From Prochlorococcus sp. AG-363-N16 (GTDB lineage Bacteria > Cyanobacteriota > Cyanobacteriia > PCC-6307 > Cyanobiaceae), in the NCBI GenBank assembly GCA_003280135.1, contig QCFW01000003.1:79499-143498 (forward strand): DNA of 64,000 bases. Reading direction: 5' to 3'. Within the stretch, counting starts at the first letter, position 1; every line of letters begins with the position of its first letter. The notes beneath the pieces are model-generated. The model saw only the letters and a list, made by a program, of their open reading frames with translations, did not search any database and was not told the DNA's origin. A program made the position numbers and the translations under genes. Positions 56,695-64,000 of this stretch are shown here, one piece after another.

Positions 56695-57642
56695 TTAATT
56701 ATTCACAAAATCTCCCCAATAAGTTTTAGTGAATAGATTTATTTTTTCTCTTGTTTGACTTGGAACTATATCCTTTGCTGTCATGAGGCTATTTTTTAAT
56801 GCCTCATGAGCATCACTATGTGGTCTTAAATTAGAAATTCTTTTTGAAGTTGCTTTAATGATTGCTTTTGCAACTTCAGCATTTGCTTGAAGATTTTCAA
56901 TAACCATATCTACAGAAACATTCCCATGTCCTTCATGCCAGCAGTCATAATCAGTTGCCATTGATAAAGATGAGTAAGCAATTTCTGCTTCTCTAGCTAA
57001 TCGGGCTTCCGTGTGATTTGTCATTCCAATTACATTGCATCCCCAGCTTCTATATAACTGTGATTCTGCTCTTGTCGAGAAGGCAGGACCCTCCATAGCC
57101 AAATAGGTTCCTCCTCTATGTATTTGACGACCCTCAGGTATTATTTGTTCTCCTTCCTCAGCTAAAATTCTTGAGAGGGTTGGGCAGAAAGGGTCTGCCA
57201 TTGTTATATGAGCTACAACACCATTTGAGAAAAAGGTTAATGGTCGTTGATGAGTCCTATCAATAAACTGGTCAGGAATAACCATATCAAGAGGTCGTAC
57301 TTGTTCTTGAAGCGAACCAACTGCAGAAGGAGAGAGTATCCAGCGTACGTTCAAGAATCTCATGGCCCATATATTTGCCCTATAAGGCACTTCTGTAGGA
57401 GTAAAAGTATGATGTCTACCATGTCTTGCTAAAAAGACTACCTCCATTCCACCTAGTTCTCCTATCCGTAATTTGTCAGATGGTTTTCCGTATGGTGTTT
57501 CTATTTCTATTTCTTTGACATTTTCAAGATTGTCGATTGAATAGAGTCCACTTCCCCCTAAAACGCCAAGCCTTGCATTATTTAAAAATTGAGGACTTGA
57601 TTCTTTTTCAGCATTGTTTGCAGAAGAATGTTGATTAATCAT
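56695..57642 (-). CDS. mtnP: S-methyl-5'-thioadenosine phosphorylase
   Basis: Breaks methylthioadenosine into adenine and MTR-1-P, in methionine salvage. 315 residues. LGVLGGSGLYSI (about 25-36), FLARHGRHHTFTPTEVPYRA (about 70-89), GPAFSTRAESQLYRSWGCNV (about 186-205) and IGMTNHTEARLAREAEI match the PNP/MTAP family. The ATG at 57642 overlaps the first codons of the divergent SelD fusion by 15 bases. No in-frame ATG, GTG or TTG exists between it and residue 24, so the overlap appears real. Confidence 0.94.
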   Translation of the reverse strand: MINQHSSANNAEKESSPQFLNNARLGVLGGSGLYSIDNLENVKEIEIETPYGKPSDKLRIGELGGMEVVFLARHGRHHTFTPTEVPYRANIWAMRFLNVRWILSPSAVGSLQEQVRPLDMVIPDQFIDRTHQRPLTFFSNGVVAHITMADPFCPTLSRILAEEGEQIIPEGRQIHRGGTYLAMEGPAFSTRAESQLYRSWGCNVIGMTNHTEARLAREAEIAYSSLSMATDYDCWHEGHGNVSVDMVIENLQANAEVAKAIIKATSKRISNLRPHSDAHEALKNSLMTAKDIVPSQTREKINLFTKTYWGDFVNN

Positions 57643-59805
57643 CTTGTTTTAGCAGGTGGTGGTCATACCCATGCACTAATTTTGCTTCGCTGGGCAATGG
57701 ATCCTCGGTTAAGACCCAAAGGCATGATTACTTTAGTTAATAGATATAGTACAAGTATTTATTCTGGAATGTTTCCTGGCCTTATTGCAGGAAAATATAA
57801 TCTTGAAGATATTCAAATAGATTTAAGGAAACTTGCAAATGCTGCTGGAGTTGTTTTTGTTGAAGCAGAAATTAATGGAGTAGATACCTATAAAAAATTT
57901 TTAAAATTCAACAATCGTAATTCATTGGAATTTTCTCATTTAAGTCTTGATGTTGGAGGTGAGACTGTACTTAATAGTAGTAATGCGAAATTAGTTATGA
58001 ATAACCAAGCTTGTCCAATTAAACCATTTAAGGATTCATACGAATGGGTTCGTAAATTTGAAAAAGAAAATTATAAATCTACAGATAAAGATTTTACTAT
58101 TATAGGTTCTGGAATTGCTGCAGTTGAAATTTCATTAGCTCTTAGAAGAAGGTGGCCTAAACAAAATATAAATATACAAGTGTACGAATCTAATTTAATA
58201 TCTAAATTCAGAGATATTTTGCTTAACTCAAATATTAAAATTATTGAAAAGCAAAATGCTAAAAAAAATTATTCTGCTCTTATATGTACAGGTAGTACTG
58301 CACCTAAATGGCTAAAAGAGAGTGGATTTAAATTAAATAAAAATGGAAGAATAGTTACTTATAATACATTTGAAATTATTAATTATAAGAATTTTTTTGC
58401 TGCAGGGGATTGTTCAGTAATTAACCATTATGTAAGACCTGCCTCAGGAGTCTGGGCTGTAAAAGCTGCTAAGCCTTTAGCTAGAAATCTTGAAAAAGCA
58501 TTAAATGGGTTGCCATTATCCTCTTGGAAACCTCAAAAAAATGCTCTGCAATTGATAGGAATTAATTATGATAATAAATTACCTTTGGCATTTGCAACTT
58601 GGGGAAATTTTTCTTATGGACCAGTAAAATGGTTGTGGAAGTTCAAAGAGAATATAGATAAAAATTTCCTAAAAAAGTTTGATATTACTAAAGAAATGTA
58701 TAGCCATGATAGTAATAAAATTACCTCTTGTAGAGGTTGTGGGGCTAAGGTTGGGGCCTCAACTTTAATAGATGCGCTTAAAGCAGTTGGTTTAAATGAG
58801 TTGGCAAATGAACCTGAAGATGCAGCATTAGTTTCTTCTTCGCCAATTAATGGAAACTTGATTCAAAGTGTTGATGGATTTCCTGCTTTAATTTCAGACC
58901 CTTGGCTTAATGCGCGTCTTACAACTTTGCATGCATGTTCTGATATTTGGGCAGTGGGAGCCGAAGTTAAATCAGTTCAGGCAATTATTAGCTTGCCAGA
59001 AGTTGGCTCTGATCTTCAAAGAATTTTGTTGCAGCAATGTTTAGGAGGCATTAAATCTGCCATAGAACCTCAAGGAGCTTTATTGATTGGAGGACATACT
59101 TATGAGTCGAGAAGCCTTTTAAATAAACCAATTACCCTTGGCATAGAAATCTCATTAATTGTTAATGGCACTTTGCAATTATCTTCTCTTCCCTTGAGAA
59201 AAAGTGGCATGGAACCTGGCGATCAATTATTGCTAAGTAGAGGCTTAGGAAGTGGAGTTATTTTTGCTGCAGAAATGGAAGGTGTTGCAAAAGCTGAAGA
59301 CCTAGATTCCGCATTGTTAGAATTATCAAGAAGTCAACATTCTCTTTTGAATTTTAGAAAAAACAAGAATAATTTTGAAAAAATATTAATTAATGCTAGT
59401 ACTGATGTTACTGGGTTTGGTTTGCTAGGCCATTTAGGTGAAATGGTTTTATCAAGTAATCAAAAAAGGTCTTTAAAGGGATTAAGCAGAATTAAAGTTA
59501 GTTTAGATGCTGAAACAATTCCTTTTTTGAAGGGTGCAAAGAGCTTATTTAAGAAAGGTTATAGGAGTTCTCTCGCAGACTCAAATAGTAAGGCATGGTC
59601 ATTGTTGGAAGCTAATCAAGGTTTGTCAGCTTCAATTGAGTTGAAGTTTCAGGATAAAAATCCTACTACTCAGCAAATTAAATTAATTAAGGAGTTGATA
59701 ATTGATCCGCAAACATGCGGCCCTTTACTCATATCTTGCGATTTTGATACGGCAAAAAACTTAGTTAAGAACTTTTCTTGGATTAAAATAGGATCTGTTA
59801 AATAA
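57628..59805 (+). CDS. selD: FAD-dependent oxidoreductase fused to selenide, water dikinase
   Basis: 725 residues, two enzymes in one chain. Residues 1-360 are an NDH2-like FAD oxidoreductase: LVLAGGGHTHALILLRW (6-22), FTIIGSGIAAVEISLAL (about 151-167), FFAAGDCSVI (about 252-261). Residues 365-725 are SelD, which makes selenophosphate from selenide and ATP: CRGCGAKVG (368-376) places the catalytic Cys at C371 and Lys at K374, the E. coli C17 and K20 positions; C19 is an alanine here. DVTGFGLLGHL and the C-terminal DPQTCGPLLIS block are present. No in-frame UGA, so Cys rather than Sec. Fusion partners of this kind are known in cyanobacteria. Confidence 0.93.
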   Translation: MLINHLVLAGGGHTHALILLRWAMDPRLRPKGMITLVNRYSTSIYSGMFPGLIAGKYNLEDIQIDLRKLANAAGVVFVEAEINGVDTYKKFLKFNNRNSLEFSHLSLDVGGETVLNSSNAKLVMNNQACPIKPFKDSYEWVRKFEKENYKSTDKDFTIIGSGIAAVEISLALRRRWPKQNINIQVYESNLISKFRDILLNSNIKIIEKQNAKKNYSALICTGSTAPKWLKESGFKLNKNGRIVTYNTFEIINYKNFFAAGDCSVINHYVRPASGVWAVKAAKPLARNLEKALNGLPLSSWKPQKNALQLIGINYDNKLPLAFATWGNFSYGPVKWLWKFKENIDKNFLKKFDITKEMYSHDSNKITSCRGCGAKVGASTLIDALKAVGLNELANEPEDAALVSSSPINGNLIQSVDGFPALISDPWLNARLTTLHACSDIWAVGAEVKSVQAIISLPEVGSDLQRILLQQCLGGIKSAIEPQGALLIGGHTYESRSLLNKPITLGIEISLIVNGTLQLSSLPLRKSGMEPGDQLLLSRGLGSGVIFAAEMEGVAKAEDLDSALLELSRSQHSLLNFRKNKNNFEKILINASTDVTGFGLLGHLGEMVLSSNQKRSLKGLSRIKVSLDAETIPFLKGAKSLFKKGYRSSLADSNSKAWSLLEANQGLSASIELKFQDKNPTTQQIKLIKELIIDPQTCGPLLISCDFDTAKNLVKNFSWIKIGSVK

Positions 59806-59824
59806 AATGCATATTAATTGAAGA

Positions 59825-61081
59825 CTATATTTTATCTAACTTCTGCAATTCTATCATTCTTAGTTTTTTAATTTCATCTCCTATTTGGGGACCTGGATCC
59901 CATCCTTCATTTATAAGATCTTGTCCAGTAATTTTTGATTTAATAAATCTCCACTTGCTCCACCACCTGAATAAATATTTCCAACAAGGGATCCCTAGAC
60001 AAATAGCAATTGCTACGGCTTGGGGATCCCAATTTTGCGCTTCGATTTTTAAGCACCATTGTGACGGTAACCAAGAATTATTCTTTGTTAAAGCATTAAT
60101 TGAAATCATAAAATCTTTTATAGCCATAGCTTGAGATAAAAGACATTTTTCTTTATCTTGCAATTGTAGTCTTGAGGCTAATGAAAGAGGCACTTTTGCC
60201 GCTCCAACTAATATTATTAAAGGGTTAATGCCAATTCTAAAAGCCCATCTGAGATTTCTAGTTAATTTAGCGTCATTTTGGATTTTTTGATCTAATAGTG
60301 GAAGTGCTTTCCATTCTTGTAGTCTTTTTAGAGCTAAGTACCAAGGTTCATTAGTAAATAGAATATCAAGTTCCATTTTTATTCTTGTAGAAAACCCAGG
60401 CAATCTAATATTCATTTGTTCTATTTTTTGCAATTCCCATGGCCATAAATTTAGTGCTAATTCAATTTGTTTAATCGACTCTTTATCAAGATTAAAATTA
60501 AGTCTAGAAGCATACCTTGCAGCTCTTATAACTCTGCTAGGATCATCTTTAACACTATTTGGATGTAAAAATTTAAGTGTACGCAGCTTTATATCATCAA
60601 TACCATTAAAAGGGTCTATAAGACTATTTTGAGATATGTCTAAGGCAATTGCATTAATACTAAAGTCTCTCCTTTTTAAATCTTCTTCAATACTCGATTG
60701 GATGATCTTAGGATTTCCTCCTGGATATTCGTAAGTTTCAATCCTTGCACTAGCAATATCAATATTAATTTCTCCAATCTTTAGTTGGACTGTATTTAGA
60801 ATTTTGTTTGTTTTTGATATAGCTACTTTTTCAGTACCAATTATAGATTGAATTTCTTCTCCTAGCTTATTCGCTGAGCCTTCAACAATAAGATCAATAT
60901 CTTTATATTTTGAGGATGGTAAGTTATGAAAATTTTTTATAAGTTGATCTCTAATAATTCCTCCTACAAATGCAATACGGGAAATTTTTGCTCTTCTTTT
61001 GGCAATTTTAAGAACCTTAACTAAGTCCTCTTCGAAACCTGGCAAGGAGTTTATTAATTCTAAATTAATCATGTATCCCAT
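59825..61081 (-). CDS. CCA-adding tRNA nucleotidyltransferase / poly(A) polymerase family
   Basis: 418 residues. Nucleotidyltransferase domain at about 35-150 with FVGGIIRDQLI and YKDIDLIVEG (metal-binding Asp pair), RRDFSINAIALD (about 142-153) and the adjacent DDPSRVIRAARYASRL (about 178-193) of class II enzymes. The C-terminal part is all helical. Because tRNA genes here lack encoded CCA, a CCA-adding enzyme is required, and this is the candidate. Only the motif set, not the substrate specificity, can be read from sequence. Confidence 0.9.
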   Translation of the reverse strand: MGYMINLELINSLPGFEEDLVKVLKIAKRRAKISRIAFVGGIIRDQLIKNFHNLPSSKYKDIDLIVEGSANKLGEEIQSIIGTEKVAISKTNKILNTVQLKIGEINIDIASARIETYEYPGGNPKIIQSSIEEDLKRRDFSINAIALDISQNSLIDPFNGIDDIKLRTLKFLHPNSVKDDPSRVIRAARYASRLNFNLDKESIKQIELALNLWPWELQKIEQMNIRLPGFSTRIKMELDILFTNEPWYLALKRLQEWKALPLLDQKIQNDAKLTRNLRWAFRIGINPLIILVGAAKVPLSLASRLQLQDKEKCLLSQAMAIKDFMISINALTKNNSWLPSQWCLKIEAQNWDPQAVAIAICLGIPCWKYLFRWWSKWRFIKSKITGQDLINEGWDPGPQIGDEIKKLRMIELQKLDKI

Positions 61082-61108
61082 CTTTTCAATGATTCTCTGA
61101 CTTTTCTT

Positions 61109-63538
61109 TTAATTATCTTTGATTAATTTAATTGGCGCTAGTCGAGGATCGAGAATTTTTGGACTCATTCCATCAAATTTTATTGCAAGAGATATTTTTT
61201 CTTCTTTACCAAAAACATGAGTTATTTGACCTGTCCCAAAAAACGAGTGAACCACTTTGTCGCCTATTGACCAACTTTGCCCAGGCATTGGTCCCGAGAA
61301 TGTCTTTCTAACAGCATTAGAAGGACTGAGGGTTGAAGATTGGCGAGAATCAAAATTATTATTGTGTCTATCTATGCGAGTTAATCTTTCAAAATTTCTT
61401 TCTCTTCTTAATGAGGTTCCACCTGACAAGGGAAGATCGCCTTCAATAAGATCGGATGGTATCTCTGTAAGAAAATTTGAAGCTATGGAAGGCTCCCTCA
61501 TGCCACCCCATAATCTTCTTTCAAGGGCGTGGAATAAAAACAATCTTTCTTTAGCTCTTGTTAGTCCTACATAACACAATCTTCTTTCCTCTTCTAAAGA
61601 AGAAGGATCATCTAAAGATCTATAACTAGGAAATAACCCTTGCTCGAGCCCAACAAGACAAACAATAGGGAACTCTAAGCCTTTACTACTGTGTAATGTC
61701 ATTAGCGTTACTCGATCTGAATTTGTATCTTTGTTATCTGCATCGCTAGCAAGTGCTGCACTTGCTAGGAAACCTTCTAAATTTGCCGTTTCATTATCTT
61801 CTTGATATTGAAGTGCAGCATTGACTAGTTCTTGAAGATTCCTTCTTCTTTCTTCAGCTTCATCGGTTGCAGTCGCGATTAGTTCACTTATATAACCGCT
61901 TTTTTCCATCACTAATTGAACTAATTCTGAAGGTGCAAATTGATCAACTTTGTTTTTTAAATAGGTAAGAAGTTCTTGAAATTCCAATAAACCTTTGGCT
62001 GATCTGCCTCCTAATGATCTTATTGCTTCAGGGTCACTAACTATTTCCCATAAAGGAACACCTAACTCTGCAGCAGCATCATTAAATTTTTGAATTGTTG
62101 TCTTCCCAATTCCCCTTTTTGGAACGTTTAATATCCTTAATAAACTAACACTATCTGATGGATTAATTAAGAGCTTTAAATATGCGATGATATCTTTAAT
62201 TTCTCTTCTATCATAAAAACGTAAACCACCGACAACTATGTATGGAATATTCCATCTAACTAAAGACTCTTCAATAACTCTTGATTGTGCATTTGTTCTA
62301 TATAAAACTGCAACATCACCCCAAGAAAATGTTTCATCACCAGCATTAATGATTCTAAGACGATGAACAACTGCCTCTGCTTCTGCTATCTCATCATCAC
62401 ATTTAGTTAGCTTTATTAACTCTCCCTTTCCTCTAGTAGCTCTCAAGACCTTATCAAGACGCTCTTTGTTATTTTCTATTAAGCAATTAGCGGCTTCAAG
62501 TATTGTTGAAGTAGATCGATAATTCTCTTCTAACTTTACTAATGAGTTTGATACCTTGGAATCTGTGGAATTATCAAAGTCATTTTGAAAGCTCATTAGG
62601 ATTCTGAAATCTGCTGCTCGGAAACTATATATACTCTGGTCAGCATCTCCTACTACAAAAACAGATCTTTTTTCCCAATTTTTAAACTCAGATGGATTTT
62701 TACCATTAGAAACTATTAGCTTTATTAATTCATATTGTGTCCAATTTGTATCTTGATATTCATCAACAAGCACATGTTTAAAACGTTGATGCCAATATTC
62801 TCTAACCTGATGGTTTTGTTTTAATAGTTGTACAGGTATTAAAAGAAGATCATCGAAGTCAAGTGAATTATTGGCAGATAAAGCTTTACGGTAAAGGTTA
62901 TATACCTGTGCTATAACTTTGATTCTTTGACTTTCTGCATCTCTTTCTAACTGTTCAGGCAAAATACCTTTATTTTTCGCGTTACTTATAGACCATCTGA
63001 TTTTCTTGGGGTCAAAACGTTTTGGATCAAGTTGCAAATCTTGTAGAATTATTTCTTTTACAAGACTGAGTGAATCTTTTTCGTCATAGATAGAGAAGAA
63101 TCTAGTCCAACTTAAACCTTCTTTGTCTTTATATTTTTCAATATCATACCGGAGTAGTTTTGCAAATAAAGCATGAAAGGTTCCAATCCACAGCTCTTGA
63201 TTTATTTGTCGATATATTTTTGACCTAAATTCATTTTTCTCTATTGACTCAAGAGAGCTCCATGGCTTTAATAACTGACTTTCTGCCATTCTTTTTGCTA
63301 AAAGTATTTCCAACCTATCTTTCATTTCTCTTGCTGCTTTATTTGTAAATGTTACTGCGATTATTTCTGAGGGATCAACATTATGCTCCACTATTAAATG
63401 AGCAATCCTGTGTGTTAATGCCCTTGTTTTCCCACTACCAGCTCCAGCAACTACAAGTAATGGACCTTCAAAATGTTGTACGGCTTTAGACTGATTTTTG
63501 TTTAAACCATTTAAGAAGTTAGTATTATTTAAATTCAT
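61109..63538 (-). CDS. uvrD: UvrD/PcrA-type DNA helicase
   Basis: 809 residues, superfamily 1 3'-to-5' helicase used in excision repair and replication. Motif I VVAGAGSGKTRALTHRI (about 29-45), Ia AVTFTNKAAREM, motif II VDEYQDT (about 258-264), motif III GDADQSIYSFRAAD, motif IV EENYRS, motif V TLHSSKGLEF and motif VI YVGLTRAKERL. The last 60 or so residues (WSIGDKVVHSFFGTGQITHV) form a Tudor-like tail typical of PcrA/UvrD. The start at 63538 is at MNLNNTNFLNGLN. Confidence 0.96.
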   Translation of the reverse strand: MNLNNTNFLNGLNKNQSKAVQHFEGPLLVVAGAGSGKTRALTHRIAHLIVEHNVDPSEIIAVTFTNKAAREMKDRLEILLAKRMAESQLLKPWSSLESIEKNEFRSKIYRQINQELWIGTFHALFAKLLRYDIEKYKDKEGLSWTRFFSIYDEKDSLSLVKEIILQDLQLDPKRFDPKKIRWSISNAKNKGILPEQLERDAESQRIKVIAQVYNLYRKALSANNSLDFDDLLLIPVQLLKQNHQVREYWHQRFKHVLVDEYQDTNWTQYELIKLIVSNGKNPSEFKNWEKRSVFVVGDADQSIYSFRAADFRILMSFQNDFDNSTDSKVSNSLVKLEENYRSTSTILEAANCLIENNKERLDKVLRATRGKGELIKLTKCDDEIAEAEAVVHRLRIINAGDETFSWGDVAVLYRTNAQSRVIEESLVRWNIPYIVVGGLRFYDRREIKDIIAYLKLLINPSDSVSLLRILNVPKRGIGKTTIQKFNDAAAELGVPLWEIVSDPEAIRSLGGRSAKGLLEFQELLTYLKNKVDQFAPSELVQLVMEKSGYISELIATATDEAEERRRNLQELVNAALQYQEDNETANLEGFLASAALASDADNKDTNSDRVTLMTLHSSKGLEFPIVCLVGLEQGLFPSYRSLDDPSSLEEERRLCYVGLTRAKERLFLFHALERRLWGGMREPSIASNFLTEIPSDLIEGDLPLSGGTSLRRERNFERLTRIDRHNNNFDSRQSSTLSPSNAVRKTFSGPMPGQSWSIGDKVVHSFFGTGQITHVFGKEEKISLAIKFDGMSPKILDPRLAPIKLIKDN

Positions 63539-63583
63539 TGATTTATTAATAATAAATTAAAGTTAAAGAGATTTTAGGCTTAT

Positions 63584-63811
63584 TTAATTATTATCTTTCG
63601 GTTGCTTTTTAGATTGTTGTTTGATTAGCTCTGATAATGCGCTTTCCGCTTTCTGAAGCTCAGGATGTTCTTGTAAAGTCAATTCGATATTTTTCTGGGG
63701 CATTCGGAGTTTTTGCGCAATGCTTATTAACTCTTTTTGAAGTCTATCCCTATATTTTCTCAAGTCATCAATCGATTGATTTAGATCTTCTTTAGAAGCT
63801 TCTAGTGACAT
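63584..63811 (-). CDS. Small coiled-coil hypothetical protein upstream of uvrD
   Basis: 75 residues, predicted to be mostly helical with heptad-like leucines (LRKYRDRLQKELISIAQKLR, about 17-36) and a basic C-terminus (KQQSKKQPKDNN-like). No membrane span or domain I recognise. It is 45 bases upstream of uvrD on the same strand, so may be cotranscribed. Conserved cyanobacterial small protein is the most that can be said. Confidence 0.6.
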   Translation of the reverse strand: MSLEASKEDLNQSIDDLRKYRDRLQKELISIAQKLRMPQKNIELTLQEHPELQKAESALSELIKQQSKKQPKDNN

Positions 63812-63976
63812 GGCGATATTCTTTTTCTATGAGATTAACTCAAAATCTATCAAAGACATTCAAGATTATTATTTTAATGACCTTTTGCTTGTTATTGCAT
63901 CAACTGACGTTTTGATTTCGGTTACGAACCATTGCGGATTAGCATTTCTTTGGTACTCCTTAATACCTAAGCAGTT

Positions 63977-64000
63977 ATGTTCTTAGATGGTGCCTTTGCT
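63977..64000 (+). CDS. Start of an unidentified gene, cut by the window edge
   Basis: ATG 63977 opens a frame (MFLDGAFA) that is still open at the end. Only eight codons are visible, so the product cannot be named. In Prochlorococcus genomes as I recall them, the gene after uvrD is a phycoerythrin-cluster gene. That is memory of gene order, not evidence from these codons, and these residues do not look like the CpeB start I know. A small GGTT-ACG-AACC dyad lies upstream at 63922-63932. Confidence 0.3.

Overview
The window comes from a Prochlorococcus-type marine picocyanobacterium, most likely a low-light clade. The reasons are AT-rich DNA, very short or overlapping intergenic spaces, photosystem II small subunits scattered among housekeeping genes (psbH, psbN, psbI, psbK, psbEFLJ), plastid-type NDH genes (ndhCKJ), an Mg-chelatase D subunit, ThyX instead of ThyA, NtcA and an Amt ammonium transporter. 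The strain assignment is from memory of gene order, not from a search. I see no insertion sequence, integrase, prophage or CRISPR array; this is core-genome backbone.

Layout. 1-10 kb: the 5' part of the beta-carotene hydroxylase crtR, tRNA-Leu, a Ycf66-family gene, ileS, trmB, glmM, a membrane thioredoxin, then a leftward nucleotide/cobalamin operon (cobO-like, dcd, thyX). 10-14.2 kb: ntcA behind two operator-like dyads, DUF3084, an RNase H-fold protein, DUF3146-pth, tatA, psbH divergent from psbN, and psbI. 14.2-15.1 kb: the only sizeable gene-free stretch, which carries a decayed coding sequence. 15-19.7 kb: leuD-leuC and cinA-glyA, then tRNA-Arg. 19.9-26.9 kb: three small conserved genes, murJ, sfsA, amt1 with an NtcA box and a terminator, ispH, and a DoxX protein. 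26.9-33.2 kb: purH, an esterase, DUF3155, an orphan histidine kinase, cobS, tgt, psbK. 33.2-46.7 kb: a Gfo/Idh dehydrogenase, a CNNM/CorC-type CBS protein, a CAT-anticodon tRNA, pyrE, YgfZ, a RecB/RNase H fusion nuclease, an ITP pyrophosphatase, a carotenoid oxygenase, hisB, fabI, a CxxC redoxin, a DegT aminotransferase, and the folK-nudix-phr group. 47-64 kb: chlD, two MCE/Mla-type transporter genes, a YvcK/CofD protein, ndhCKJ, the rubredoxin-ycf48-psbEFLJ photosystem II assembly cluster, mtnP head-to-head with an FAD-oxidoreductase/SelD fusion, the CCA-adding enzyme, a UvrD helicase, a small coiled-coil protein and the first codons of one more gene.

The genes serve photosynthesis and its assembly (psb genes, ycf48, rubredoxin, chlD, crtR, ndhCKJ), nitrogen control (ntcA, amt1), and biosynthesis of leucine, histidine, purines, pyrimidines, folate, isoprenoids, fatty acids and cobamide. 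I did not find a convincingly new system. The observations most worth a second look are the pseudogene between psbI and leuD, the CobO-like protein that has lost its P-loop, the two dyads in front of ntcA, the SelD fusion that overlaps mtnP head-to-head, the orphan sensor kinase, and the unexplained 370-base spacer before it.
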